NCBI RefSeq assembly: GCF_900111275.1
Contig: NZ_FOGR01000003.1
Span: forward strand, 496,001 to 560,000
Source of the DNA: Rhizobium sp. NFR03
GTDB taxonomy: Bacteria; Pseudomonadota; Alphaproteobacteria; Rhizobiales; Rhizobiaceae
Direction of reading: 5' to 3'
Length of the DNA stretch: 64,000 nt
Part shown: piece by piece, positions 35,173 through 45,651 of the stretch
Layout: each line of letters opens with the position of its first letter
How positions within the stretch are numbered: the first letter of the stretch is position 1
Program-made: the position numbers and the translations under genes
Notes under the pieces: model-generated
What the model was told of the DNA's origin: nothing
Databases searched by the model: none
The model's input: only the letters and a program-made list of their open reading frames with translations

Positions 35173-35808
35173 ATGTCTGCTTCCCTCATGAGCGATCAAA
35201 CTGTTCCGATTCGATCCATCTGCGTCTATTGCGCGTCCCAGCCCGGACGTGAGCCTGAATTCATGGATGCGGGCCGCAGGCTCGGAAAATCCATTGCAGA
35301 GCATCATCTGCATCTCGTCTATGGCGGCGGCACCAAGGGCATCATGGGGGCCGTTGCCAGCGGCGTCCTGTCCGGCGGCGGCCGTGTGACGGGCATCATA
35401 CCACAGTTCCTGATCGATATGGAGGCCACACGGCACTCGCTGGGTCAGCTGAGCGAACTGGTCGTGACCGCCGACATGCACGAGCGCAAGCACAAGATGT
35501 TCGAGCGCGCAGATGCTTTCGTGACGCTGCCGGGTGGCATCGGCACGCTGGAGGAGATCGTCGAGATCATGACCTGGGCGCAGCTCGGGCGGCACCGCAA
35601 GCCGATCGTGCTCGTCAACATCAACGGTTTCTGGAACCCGTTGATGAAGCTCATTCACCACATGGCGGATAGTGGCTTCATCCACACGGCCCATCTCGTG
35701 CAGCCGCTGGTCATCGACGATCCTGACGAGGTGGTGCCCGCGCTTCTGGCGCATTGGGCAGGCACGGTGAACCGCGACGGCGAAAGCGAGATTATCGAAA
35801 AGATGTGA
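35173..35808 (+). CDS. LOG-family protein (cytokinin-activating phosphoribohydrolase type)
   Basis: About 211 residues. The Rossmann-like lysine-decarboxylase-like fold is marked by VYGGGTKGIMGAVASGVL near residue 50 and the diagnostic PGGIGTLEEIVEIMTWAQLG near 118. LOG proteins release the free base from cytokinin or other nucleoside 5'-monophosphates, including AMP. The start is uncertain: 35173 (MSASLMSDQ) or 35188. Read-through frame further upstream belongs to the antisense of the LysM gene. Confidence 0.9.
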   Translation: MSASLMSDQTVPIRSICVYCASQPGREPEFMDAGRRLGKSIAEHHLHLVYGGGTKGIMGAVASGVLSGGGRVTGIIPQFLIDMEATRHSLGQLSELVVTADMHERKHKMFERADAFVTLPGGIGTLEEIVEIMTWAQLGRHRKPIVLVNINGFWNPLMKLIHHMADSGFIHTAHLVQPLVIDDPDEVVPALLAHWAGTVNRDGESEIIEKM

Positions 35809-35873
35809 CGTAACAGCCGCCTCGAAGAGGTGGCTCACCTTGCCCGGAACCTTGGGCCTGGAACCGCGGCCCG

Positions 35874-36839
35874 TCAAGCCTTCCGGGCGGCGTGCCGGGC
35901 GTTCCGGCTCTGCACGAGCATCGACCCGGTATAGATCACCAGCGCCATCCAGATCAGCCCGAACGCCATGAGCTTCACCAGGCCGAAGGGCTCGTGGAAG
36001 ACGAAAACGGCGATGAGGAACACCATGCTGGGCGCGATATACTGCATGATGCCGATGGTGGAGAGGCGCAGCAGCTTGGCGCCGTTGGCGTAGAACAGCA
36101 GCGGCACGGCGGTGACGACGCCGGAGGAGACGAGCCACAGCACATCCGCGATGCCCGTATCGGTGAAATGCCCCTGCCCTGACCCTTCGAGATAGAAAAT
36201 ATAGGCGAGCGAGGGCACGGAGAGCAACATGACCTCCAGAAAGAAGCCCTGGTTCGGCCCGACCGGCAGGGTCTTGCGGAAGAAGGCGTAGAAGCCCCAG
36301 GAGACGCAGAGCCCGAGCGACACCCAGGGCAGCCCGCCGGCATCCACGGCAATGATCGCCACGGCGACCACCGCAAAGCCGATCGCGACCAGTTGCGCCC
36401 TGTTCAACTTTTCCTTCAGCAGCACCGCACCGAGAAAGATCGAGAAGAGCGGATTGATGTAGTAGCCGAGCGCCGCCTCCAGCGTGCGCCCGACGCTGAT
36501 GGCCCAGACGTAGATGCCCCAGTTGAACGTGACGAGCGTCGCCGTCAGCGACGCCATGGCCAGCATACGCGGCGAGCGCAGGGCAAGCTTCAGATCCGCG
36601 GTGCGGCCAAGCCACAGAATGAACGCGCCGACGAGGGGCACGGACCAGACGATGCGGTGGGCGACGACTTCGGCGGCCGGAATATGGCCGATGCCCTTCA
36701 TGAACAGCGGCAGGAAACCCCAGCAGGCATAGGCGATGGCGGCGAGCAGAAACCCGCGCGGGCTGTCGCCGCTTCCGGGAACGGCGACCGCGGGAACAGC
36801 ACCGGTTGACGCCTCCGCCTTGCTTGTCATCTCAACCAT
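35874..36839 (-). CDS. rarD: RarD-type EamA transporter
   Basis: A 321-residue inner-membrane protein with about ten hydrophobic segments, starting after a polar N-terminus at GFLLAAIAYACWGFLPLFMK. RarD hallmarks are EVVAHRIVWSVP near residue 75 and LGYYINPLFSIFLGAVLL near 140. These are DMT-superfamily permeases of unknown substrate. GGAGGAGGG precedes the ATG at 36839 by seven bases. It is convergent with the LOG gene and divergent from cpdB. Confidence 0.92.
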   Translation of the reverse strand: MVEMTSKAEASTGAVPAVAVPGSGDSPRGFLLAAIAYACWGFLPLFMKGIGHIPAAEVVAHRIVWSVPLVGAFILWLGRTADLKLALRSPRMLAMASLTATLVTFNWGIYVWAISVGRTLEAALGYYINPLFSIFLGAVLLKEKLNRAQLVAIGFAVVAVAIIAVDAGGLPWVSLGLCVSWGFYAFFRKTLPVGPNQGFFLEVMLLSVPSLAYIFYLEGSGQGHFTDTGIADVLWLVSSGVVTAVPLLFYANGAKLLRLSTIGIMQYIAPSMVFLIAVFVFHEPFGLVKLMAFGLIWMALVIYTGSMLVQSRNARHAARKA

Positions 36840-37135
36840 GTCGCGGCCCTCCTCCGGCCTTTGCGCCCTGCTTGCGCTCTGCCCCGCATGAAAGGCGAAG
36901 CCCGCGTGACGCATGTCGCATCAGGGCGCGGCTTACGCGAAAAGGCGCGGACGCTCCAATTCATTTCCCTGAACCATCAACGAATTCTGGTGACACACGA
37001 CCGTCGCTTTTGCCTGCGAGATTTCGGGCGGCGGGTTCTCTCGTCACAATGAGCCGTCCGCCCCCGTCCGAAGGTCGCCAAGCCCGCCTTTTGGTATATG
37101 GTCCCTCCGAAGTGATCCGGCACGAAAGGAACGTC

Positions 37136-39133
37136 ATGTCCTCCCCCTCAGCGCCATTCCTCCCCTCCCCAAACGTGACCCGCCGCACCTTTCTGGGCGG
37201 GCTTGCATCCGCTTCCGGGCTTGTGGTCCTGCATCCTTTCGCTGCGCGCGCGAGCGCCAACCAGACGCATTTGCGCCTCATGGAGACGACCGACATCCAC
37301 GTTCACGTCTACCCGTACGATTACTACGGCGACAAGCCGAACGAGACATTGGGTCTTTCGCGCACCGCGTCGATCATCGACGCCATTCGCGCCGAAGCCG
37401 GCAACACCCTGCTTGTCGATAATGGCGACTTCCTGCAAGGCAACCCGATGGGCGACTTCATGGCCTACCAGAAAGGCCTCAAGGAGGGTGACGTCCATCC
37501 GGTCATCAAGGCCATGAACCTGCTCGGCTACGAGGCAGGCACGCTCGGCAATCACGAGTTCAACTACGGGCTCGACTTCATGGAGAAGGCGCTTTCCGGC
37601 GCGAACTTTCCCTATGTCTGCGCCAACCTGACGAAGGGGACGCTGGCCGAAAACCCGACCAGGGACGCGCTGTTCTTCAAGCCCTATACGATCATCGAAA
37701 AGACCGTGACGGACGGCAGCGGTGCGGCGAGCGTGCTGAGGGTCGGGCTGATAGGCTTCGTGCCGCCGCAGATCATGCTCTGGGACGTCAAGAACCTGGA
37801 AGGCAAGGCGCAGACGCGCGACATCGTGGAGGCCGCCCGCGCCTGGGTTCCGGTGATGAAGGAAGAGGGCGCCGACATCATCGTCGCGCTGTCGCATTCC
37901 GGCATCGACGGCACCGGGCAGACGGAGCGCATGGAAAACGCCTCCCTCTATCTCGCCGGCGTCGAGGGCATCGACGCGGTGCTGACCGGGCACCAGCATC
38001 TGGTCTTCCCCGGCCCGAAGAGCTTTGACGGCATCGCAGGCGTGGACCCGGTCAAAGGCACGCTTCAGGGCAAACCGGCCGTGATGGCGGGCTTCTGGGG
38101 CTCGCATCTCGGGCTGATCGACCTGCTGCTGGAGAAGGACGGCAAGAGCTGGAAGGTCGTGGATTTCACCACGGAGGCCCGGCCGATCTACCACCGCGAG
38201 GACAAGAAGGTCGTGGCCGACGTCAACGACCGCGCCGATGTTCTGAGCGCCGCCAAGGCCGAACACGAAGCGACCCTTGCCTATGTCCGAACGCCCGTCG
38301 GCAAGACTTCGGCACCGCTCTATTCCTATTTCGCACTGGTGGCCGACGACCCCTCGGTGCAGATCGTTTCACAGGCGCAGACCTGGTACATCAAGGACAT
38401 GCTGAAGGAGACGGCGTGGAAGGACCTGCCCGTTCTCTCGGCCGCAGCCCCCTTCAAGGCGGGCGGTCGCAGCGGCGCGGACTATTACACCGACGTTCCC
38501 GCCGGTGATATTGCCATCAAGAATGTCGCCGATCTCTATCTCTATCCCAACACCGTGCAGGCGGTTGTCGTTACCGGCGCGCAGGTGAAGAACTGGCTGG
38601 AAATGTCGGCCGGCATGTTCAACCGGCTGAAGCCGGGCGAGAAAGACCAGCCGCTCCTGAGCTCCGGCTTCCCGTCCTATAATTTCGACGTGATCGACGG
38701 CGTGACCTACGAGATCGACCTGTCGCAGCCGACGCGCTTCGATACCGACGGCAAGCTCGCCGACGAGACCGCGCACCGCATCACGGACCTGAAGTTCAAT
38801 GGTCAACCCATCGATCCCGCACAGAAATTCGTGGTCGCCACCAATAACTACCGGGCGGGCGGCGGCGGCAAGTTCCCCGACATCGCCAGCGACAAGGTCG
38901 TCTTCGCCGCCCCAGACACCAACCGCGACGTCATCGTCCGCTACATTCACGATCAGGGCACGATCAACCCGACGGCGGACGCCAACTGGCGCTTCAAGCC
39001 CCTGCCCGGCACGACGGCCCTCTTCGAGACCGGCCCGAAGGCGAGACCGCTGCTGGGCCAAGTCAAGGCAGCGACGATCGAGGATGCGGGGGATGGCGCG
39101 GATGGGTTTGCGCGGTTCCGGCTGGTTTTGTGA
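37136..39133 (+). CDS. cpdB: 2',3'-cyclic-nucleotide 2'-phosphodiesterase/3'-nucleotidase, Tat-exported
   Basis: A 665-residue bifunctional periplasmic enzyme. The N-terminus has a twin-arginine signal (TRRTFLGGLASASGLVV then PFAARASA), so it is exported folded. The metallophosphatase half shows TTDIHVHVYPYDYYGDKP, DNGDFLQGNPMGD, GNHEFNYG and TGHQHLVFPG. The C-terminal 5'-nucleotidase substrate domain follows (NNYRAGGGGKFPDI). AAAGGA lies seven bases before the ATG. It salvages nucleosides and phosphate from external nucleotides. E. coli CpdB uses a Sec signal, so the Tat motif is a difference. Confidence 0.93.
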   Translation: MSSPSAPFLPSPNVTRRTFLGGLASASGLVVLHPFAARASANQTHLRLMETTDIHVHVYPYDYYGDKPNETLGLSRTASIIDAIRAEAGNTLLVDNGDFLQGNPMGDFMAYQKGLKEGDVHPVIKAMNLLGYEAGTLGNHEFNYGLDFMEKALSGANFPYVCANLTKGTLAENPTRDALFFKPYTIIEKTVTDGSGAASVLRVGLIGFVPPQIMLWDVKNLEGKAQTRDIVEAARAWVPVMKEEGADIIVALSHSGIDGTGQTERMENASLYLAGVEGIDAVLTGHQHLVFPGPKSFDGIAGVDPVKGTLQGKPAVMAGFWGSHLGLIDLLLEKDGKSWKVVDFTTEARPIYHREDKKVVADVNDRADVLSAAKAEHEATLAYVRTPVGKTSAPLYSYFALVADDPSVQIVSQAQTWYIKDMLKETAWKDLPVLSAAAPFKAGGRSGADYYTDVPAGDIAIKNVADLYLYPNTVQAVVVTGAQVKNWLEMSAGMFNRLKPGEKDQPLLSSGFPSYNFDVIDGVTYEIDLSQPTRFDTDGKLADETAHRITDLKFNGQPIDPAQKFVVATNNYRAGGGGKFPDIASDKVVFAAPDTNRDVIVRYIHDQGTINPTADANWRFKPLPGTTALFETGPKARPLLGQVKAATIEDAGDGADGFARFRLVL

Positions 39134-39260
39134 GGCTATATCCACAAGACCTATTCCGCAGCGCCCATGATGTCCGGTGCCACGCGACCGTCTGCAAGAC
39201 CCATTCCCGTTTCAGACGTGATGCGATAAAGTATCTGGAGAACATCAAGGAGCCGAGGGC

Positions 39261-39536
39261 ATGCAGGCATTTCGCATCACTCTTCCGGACGACATGGCAA
39301 CGCTGGTGAAGGAGAAGGTCGCCTCCGGCGAATATGCGACGGAGAGCGATGTGATCCGCGAAGGTCTCATGACCATCGCTGTGCAGGACGCCGCATTCGA
39401 AAGCTGGCTCCACGACGAAGTTCTGCCGACTGTCGATGCGTTGGCAAGGGAGCCCGGCCGCGCGATGAGTGCGGCCGCATCCTGGGCGGCGATCAAGGAC
39501 CACATCGACAGATCCAGTTTCGATGACAAGACGTGA
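39261..39536 (+). CDS. ParD-type antitoxin (second pair)
   Basis: A 91-residue protein with a clean ribbon-helix-helix start: FRITLPDDMATLVKEKVASG followed by YATESDVIREGL, the ParD consensus. The second half binds the toxin. It overlaps the toxin gene by four bases (GTGA). The pair lies between cpdB and the convergent cimA. Confidence 0.9.
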   Translation: MQAFRITLPDDMATLVKEKVASGEYATESDVIREGLMTIAVQDAAFESWLHDEVLPTVDALAREPGRAMSAAASWAAIKDHIDRSSFDDKT

Positions 39537-39835
39537 GCGATCTGCCTGTCCAGTTCACGCCTGAGGCCAACACCGATCTTACAGAACTCTTCGACTACCT
39601 TGCACCGCGCGCCGGGACCGCCATTACGCTTAAATATGTGAGCGACATTCATCGCTATTGCCTCGGCTTCGCCCTGTTTCCGGAGCGAGGTTTCGCGAGG
39701 GAAGACCTGAGACCTGGGCTCCGCGTCGTTGGCTTTCGTCGCCGGGCAAGCATCGTCTTTCAGGTTAAGAACGAGCAAGTCACGATCATTCGCATCTTCC
39801 ATCGAGGCCGCGATCTTCGCGTTTCCGAGGACTGA
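39533..39835 (+). CDS. ParE-type toxin (second pair)
   Basis: A 100-residue protein with the ParE pattern: VQFTPEANTDLTELFDYLAPRAG, then GFAREDLRPGLRVVGFRRRASIVFQV and the C-terminal IIRIFHRGRDLRV. It is predicted to poison DNA gyrase when free of ParD. It starts with GTG at 39533, overlapping the antitoxin stop. Its stop is one base from the cimA stop on the opposite strand, so no terminator fits between them. Confidence 0.9.
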   Translation: MSDLPVQFTPEANTDLTELFDYLAPRAGTAITLKYVSDIHRYCLGFALFPERGFAREDLRPGLRVVGFRRRASIVFQVKNEQVTIIRIFHRGRDLRVSED

Positions 39836-39836
39836 T

Positions 39837-41453
39837 CTACTCCGCCGCAGCCGCCACCGCGCCGTCGCGATTCTTCAGCAGCTTGAAGACGATACTGTCC
39901 ATCAGCGCCTGGAACGAGGCGTCTATGATGTTGTCGGAGACGCCGACGGTCCACCAGCGGGCGCCGGTGCCATCGGTGGATTCGATGAGGACGCGGGTGA
40001 TGGCCTCCGTGCCGCCATTGAGGATACGGACCTTGTAGTCCGCGAGTTCGAGGTCGGCGATCTCGTGCTGGTATTTGCCAAGATCCTTGCGCAATGCGAG
40101 ATCGAGCGCGTTGACGGGACCGTGACCTTCGGCAACAGAGAGCGTCTCCTCGCCGTCGATGAGGACGCGCACGACGGCTTCGGAAACCGTCTTCAGCTGA
40201 CCGTTCGCGTCGAAGCGGCGCTCGACCATGACCCGGAAGCTTTCGACGTGGAAGAAATCCGGCACGTGGGCAAGGATACGGCGGGCGAGGATGGCAAAGC
40301 TCGCATCGGCGCCCTCATAGGCATAGCCCGTCGCCTCGCGCTCCTTGACGATGGAAATCAGTCTGTCGAGGCGCGGGTCGTCCTTGCCGACCGCGATACC
40401 GCGACGCTTCAAGGCATTGATGAAATTGGCCTTGCCGCCCTGATCCGATACCATGACCTTGCGCAGATTGCCGACGCTCTCCGGCGTCACATGCTCGTAG
40501 GTGCGCGGGTCCTTCAGCAGAGCGGAGGCGTGAATGCCCGCCTTGGTGGCGAAGGCCGACGCGCCGACATAGGGCATCTGGTGGTCGGGCGAGCGGTTCA
40601 GCAACTCGTCGAAGGCGTGGGACAGCTTTGTCAGCTCCTGCAGCCTGTCGGTATCGATAGCCGTCTCGAAGCGGCTGGCATAGATGTCCTTCAGCGCGAG
40701 CGTCGGGATGAGCGTGACGAGGTTGGCATTGCCGCAGCGCTCGCCGATACCGTTCAGCGTGCCCTGGATCTGGCGAACGCCGGCCCCGACTGCGGCCAGC
40801 GAATTGGCAACCGCCTGCCCCGTATCGTTATGCGCATGGATGCCGAGGCGATCGCCGGGAATGCCGGCGGCGATGACGGCCGCGACGATGGTGCGGATCT
40901 CCTCCGGCTGCGTTCCGCCATTGGTGTCGCAGAGCACGACCCAGCGCGCGCCGGCATCGTACGCGGCGCGGGCGCAGGCGAGCGCGTAACCGGGGTTCGC
41001 CTTGTAGCCGTCGAAGAAATGCTCGCAATCGACCATGGCCTCGCGGCCGCTTTTCACGACGGCCTCCACGGAGGCCGCGATGTTGTCGAGATTTTCCTGA
41101 TCGGTGCAGCCGAGCGCGACGGCGACGTGATAATCCCAGCTCTTCGCCACAAGACAGATCGTGTCGCTTGCCGACTGCAGAAGAGCCGCAAGCCCCGGAT
41201 CGTTGGCGGCGGACACCCCGGTGCGCTTGGTCATGCCAAAGGCGACGAAGCGGGCGCTGCGGGTGCGGCGCTTGGCGAAGAAGGCGGTATCGGTCGGGTT
41301 CGCACCGGGATATCCGCCCTCGACATAGTCGATGCCGAAATCGTCGAGCATGGAGGCGATCGCGATCTTGTCCTCGACGGAAAAGTCGACGCCGGGCGTC
41401 TGCTGGCCGTCGCGAAGGGTCGTGTCGAAGAGAAAGATGCGCTCGCGTTTCAT
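39837..41453 (-). CDS. cimA: Citramalate synthase
   Basis: A 538-residue enzyme of the isopropylmalate-synthase family, condensing pyruvate and acetyl-CoA to citramalate for threonine-independent isoleucine synthesis. Visible: FDTTLRDGQQTPGVDF at the start, metal-site HAHNDTGQAVANS near residue 205 and GIGERCGNANLVT near 235, and a C-terminal regulatory LeuA-type dimer domain (RVLIDGEETLSVAEGHGPVN). It starts three bases after the pip stop, so the two are cotranscribed. Confidence 0.93.
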   Translation of the reverse strand: MKRERIFLFDTTLRDGQQTPGVDFSVEDKIAIASMLDDFGIDYVEGGYPGANPTDTAFFAKRRTRSARFVAFGMTKRTGVSAANDPGLAALLQSASDTICLVAKSWDYHVAVALGCTDQENLDNIAASVEAVVKSGREAMVDCEHFFDGYKANPGYALACARAAYDAGARWVVLCDTNGGTQPEEIRTIVAAVIAAGIPGDRLGIHAHNDTGQAVANSLAAVGAGVRQIQGTLNGIGERCGNANLVTLIPTLALKDIYASRFETAIDTDRLQELTKLSHAFDELLNRSPDHQMPYVGASAFATKAGIHASALLKDPRTYEHVTPESVGNLRKVMVSDQGGKANFINALKRRGIAVGKDDPRLDRLISIVKEREATGYAYEGADASFAILARRILAHVPDFFHVESFRVMVERRFDANGQLKTVSEAVVRVLIDGEETLSVAEGHGPVNALDLALRKDLGKYQHEIADLELADYKVRILNGGTEAITRVLIESTDGTGARWWTVGVSDNIIDASFQALMDSIVFKLLKNRDGAVAAAAE

Positions 41454-41456
41454 GGA

Positions 41457-42918
<1,462 letters not shown>

Positions 42919-42922
<4 letters not shown>

Positions 42923-43404
42923 TGCGGTCTCTCCAGCAGTGGCCAATCGTCGGTCTCGTGGTCGGGGTGCTGATAGGACACCAGCGTACTCAGAAAGGGC
43001 GCGGCCGTGATGTCGGCCATCGTGTCCTGCTCGGGAAGGTCGCGGATGCCGTCGACGCAGGGGAGTTTGGCCTCCGTGCCCCATTGGATAACGGGCGCGA
43101 TCCCCTCGGGGGCATCGAAGGTGGCAATGGCCAGCGCCGCACCATCCGGCGCCTCATAGGTCAGCGGCGTGCCGCAATCGGCGCAAAAGCCGCGGCGGAC
43201 ATGGTTGGAGGACTGGAAGTGCTTTGGCTGCCCCCGTATCCAGACGAGCTTTGCCTGTCGCACGGAGACCAGCGGCATGTAGAAACTGCCGGATGCCTTC
43301 TGACACATGCGGCAGTGGCAGACCGAGGCGTCGCCGAGAGCGCCTTCCACCCGGAAGCGGACGGCACCGCACTGGCAGCCGCCGGCGTGACGATCATCGG
43401 TCAT
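42919..43404 (-). CDS. GFA-family zinc protein, copy 2
   Basis: A 161-residue paralogue of the downstream gene with GGCQCGAVRF, VCHCRMCQKA and GFCADCGTPL at equal spacing and the same C-terminal YQHPDHETDDWP signature. AGAGGA lies nine bases before the ATG. It is the first gene of the GFA-GFA-pip-cimA operon. Confidence 0.9.
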
Positions 43405-43425
43405 GATACGATTCCTCTCAGGTCA

Positions 43426-43453
43426 GGAATATGAGAAAACGCTGCTATGTCAA
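43426..43453 (-). promoter_or_regulatory. Probable promoter of the GFA-pip-cimA operon
   Basis: On the minus strand TTGACA (43453-43448), a perfect -35 hexamer, is followed after 16 bp by TATTCC (43431-43426). Transcription would start near 43419, about 15 bp before the first GFA ATG, leaving room for the AGAGGA Shine-Dalgarno. The -10 is weak. Confidence 0.5.
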
Positions 43454-43633
43454 CGGTGAGGCGCCGGTTGTTCATCGTCTGAATCGCTGTGTGCAAGCAT
43501 CGCATGAACGAACGGATCATCGCATTCTCCTCCCGCGCCAGAGTTCAACGGCCGTGTCTCGCCGGCTGTCTGTGTCCCGTCAGCATTCCATGCCGATCAA
43601 ACGCCAAAAGCAAGGGTGACGAGAGCTGAGACT

Positions 43634-45091
43634 CTAGCGCTTGACCTCCCAGGTCGTTACCCGCTCACCGGTGGCCGCGTCCTTGCCATCCTTCAGCTGA
43701 ATGCCTTGCGCGAGAAGCTCATCCCGTATCCGGTCGGCGTCCGCGAAGTTCCGGGCCTTCAGGAGCGCCAGCCGTTCCTCGATCCGCTGGGCTACACCGG
43801 CCCATTTGTCCTCGTCGGCAAGGCTGAGGTCGAGATCCGTCGCCTGCTGGCTCAGGTGCTCGATGTCCTCGAAGCCCATCAGATCCAGAAGCCCGAGAAA
43901 CGCGGCTGCCGCATCCAGATCGCCCTTCACTGCCCCGGCGGCAAGCTGGTTCATGCCGGTGATGACGGGGTAGAGGTTGAGATCGTCAAGAACAGGGCTT
44001 TCAGGTGGAAGGGTCCAGGCGGTCGTTTCCGGACTTTCTGCCAGAAGCGCTGTAACGCGAACCTTCGCATCGGCCCAACGGCGCACAATGCCTTGCGCCT
44101 CTTCCAGCCGCTTGAGGCTGAAATCGATCGGCTGGCGATAATGCGTCATCAGCATGGCGAGGCGCAGGACCTCGCCCGGCCATGTCCGGCCGCCGAAGTT
44201 CTCCGTGTGCAGCAGGTCGTGGATCGTGACGAAGTTGCCGTCCGACTTCGACATCTTGCGGCCTTCGATCTGCACGAAACCGTTATGCATCCAGACGTTT
44301 GCCATATTTGTCGTGCCGTGAGCGCAACGCGATTGGGCGATCTCGTTCTCGTGGTGGGGAAAGATGAGATCGAGCCCGCCGCCGTGAATGTCGAAGGTTT
44401 CGCCGAGATAGCGGTGGCTCATGGCGGAGCACTCGATGTGCCAGCCCGGACGGCCCCGGCCCCATGGGCTTTCCCAGCCGGGCTCGTTGTTGGAGGACAG
44501 CTTCCACAACACGAAATCGCCGGGACTTTTCTTGTGCGCATCGACGGCGATGCGGGCGCCGGCCTGCTGCTCATCGAGATTGCGATGCGAGAGCGCGCCG
44601 TAATCCGCCATCGACGTCGTGTCGAACAGGACCTCGCCAGCGGCAACGTAAGCATGCCCGCGCGTGATCAGCGCCTCTATGATCGTGATCATCTCGGCGA
44701 TGTTCTCGGTCGCTCGCGGCTGGACGGTCGGCTCCAGCGAACCCAGCGCACGTGCATCGTCCACGAACTGCGTCTCGGTCTTCTCCGTGACGGCGCGGAT
44801 CGCCTCGTTCAGCGGCAGATCCGGAAAGTCGCGCAGCGCGCGCGCGTTGATCTTGTCATCGACGTCGGTGATGTTGCGGACATAGGTGACGTTCGTTTCG
44901 CCATAGAGATGGCGCAGCAGGCGGAACAGCACGTCGAACACGATGACCGGGCGCGCATTGCCGATATGTGCGAAGTCGTAAACGGTCGGGCCGCAGACAT
45001 AGAGACGGACATTGCCGGCATCGATGGGCGCGAAATCGGTCTTTTCGCGCGTCAGCGTATTATAGAGCCTCAGTGCCGGCACGTCCGTCAT
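43634..45091 (-). CDS. cysS: Cysteinyl-tRNA synthetase
   Basis: A 485-residue class I synthetase charging tRNA-Cys. The HIGH motif is in [12 protein letters not shown] near residue 38 and [11 protein letters not shown] near 270. Zinc ligands are expected in [19 protein letters not shown] and HHENEIAQS. The C-terminal DALR-type helical region is present. GGAG lies nine bases before the ATG. Its leader contains a Cys-rich small ORF and a segment complementary to this Shine-Dalgarno region (see separate entries). Confidence 0.97.
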   Translation of the reverse strand: MTDVPALRLYNTLTREKTDFAPIDAGNVRLYVCGPTVYDFAHIGNARPVIVFDVLFRLLRHLYGETNVTYVRNITDVDDKINARALRDFPDLPLNEAIRAVTEKTETQFVDDARALGSLEPTVQPRATENIAEMITIIEALITRGHAYVAAGEVLFDTTSMADYGALSHRNLDEQQAGARIAVDAHKKSPGDFVLWKLSSNNEPGWESPWGRGRPGWHIECSAMSHRYLGETFDIHGGGLDLIFPHHENEIAQSRCAHGTTNMANVWMHNGFVQIEGRKMSKSDGNFVTIHDLLHTENFGGRTWPGEVLRLAMLMTHYRQPIDFSLKRLEEAQGIVRRWADAKVRVTALLAESPETTAWTLPPESPVLDDLNLYPVITGMNQLAAGAVKGDLDAAAAFLGLLDLMGFEDIEHLSQQATDLDLSLADEDKWAGVAQRIEERLALLKARNFADADRIRDELLAQGIQLKDGKDAATGERVTTWEVKR

Positions 45092-45096
45092 GCGTA

Positions 45097-45232
45097 TCGT
45101 CTCCCTCTTCAGTGCTTTTTCGTCGTCAGCGTCCCGAATGATGCATCTGTCGGCAAGCCGCCGCAGATCACGCGCGCCGGCCTGCCGGCCTTCGCGTTGT
45201 CATCTTGGTCTTGGGTAAGGAGACGAAACGGA
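45097..45232 (-). promoter_or_regulatory. Complementary segments in the cysS leader (possible SD sequestration)
   Basis: In the cysS transcript, UCGUCUCCUU (45226-45217) can pair with AGGGAGACGA (45106-45097), which contains the cysS Shine-Dalgarno: ten pairs, one of them G-U. Just upstream, UCCGUUU (45232-45226) is the exact complement of AAACGGA (45291-45285) inside the small Cys ORF. The two pairings touch at one base. A GCCGGC-AG-GCCGGC hairpin lies between. No T-run terminator is visible on this strand. Confidence 0.5.
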
Positions 45233-45250
45233 AAGGGCCAGCGACAAGCG

Positions 45251-45295
45251 CTAGCAAATCATCGAGCCGCAGAAAATGCAGGTATCCGTTTTCAT
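45251..45295 (-). CDS. 14-codon Cys-rich leader peptide upstream of cysS
   Basis: ATG-AAA-ACG-GAT-ACC-TGC-... encodes MKTDTCIFCGSMIC, with Cys at 6, 9 and 14, the last codon before TAG. It ends 159 bp upstream of the cysS ATG on the same strand. The ATG lies at the position where transcription should start from the promoter just upstream, so the mRNA would be leaderless, as for the trp leader peptide of Sinorhizobium. Three cysteines in 14 codons directly before the cysteinyl-tRNA synthetase gene is the pattern of an amino-acid attenuator. An in-frame longer ORF upstream exists but runs through the promoter. Confidence 0.55.
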   Translation of the reverse strand: MKTDTCIFCGSMIC

Positions 45296-45301
45296 GGCGG
45301 C

Positions 45302-45330
45302 TTTATCGCTATTACCGCCCCCTTGGTCAA
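45302..45330 (-). promoter_or_regulatory. Probable cysS promoter
   Basis: On the minus strand TTGACC (45330-45325; CTTGAC in the rhizobial -35 form) and GATAAA (45307-45302) are spaced by 17 bp. The predicted start is 45296-45295, at the ATG of the leader peptide. The -35 lies in a perfect 7-bp CCCCCTT/AAGGGGG inverted repeat (45318-45335), which could be an operator or chance. Confidence 0.6.
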
Positions 45331-45335
45331 GGGGG

Positions 45336-45651
45336 TTCACCCTTACGTCTCGAGACTTGGCCACTGGATCGAGGGATCGGATCACGTGGACAGCTCGGTT
45401 GCGCCGCAGCATGAAACCGGTTGCATTGCAGCATGTTTTAGCGCGCAAAATGCTCGCAGGATGGACATGAATTTGTCATGATTGAAACGTTTGAAAGCCG
45501 CAGAATTTCAGGAGATTCGAGCTTGCGGGGACAATGCGAGACGTTCGGATCTCCGGGAACAAACGAGGTGCTGCAGGTTGTAATCGTCGAAAGACGGTTT
45601 CTTCCAAGCGACGCCCGACCCGGGACGGAATCTTAATCAGGAGAGAGTGAC
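45336..45651. other. Intergenic region between cysS promoter and small rhizobial gene
   Basis: 316 bp in which I see no gene. Two overlapping 64-65-codon frames on opposite strands lack recognisable features. The last 50 bp should hold the promoter of the 58-residue protein gene, but no good -35/-10 pair is evident. Confidence 0.4.

Noticed and set aside
45276-45470. 64-codon plus-strand frame opposite the cysS leader
   Set aside because: No Shine-Dalgarno, no recognisable protein, and it overlaps the promoter and leader peptide of cysS on the other strand.
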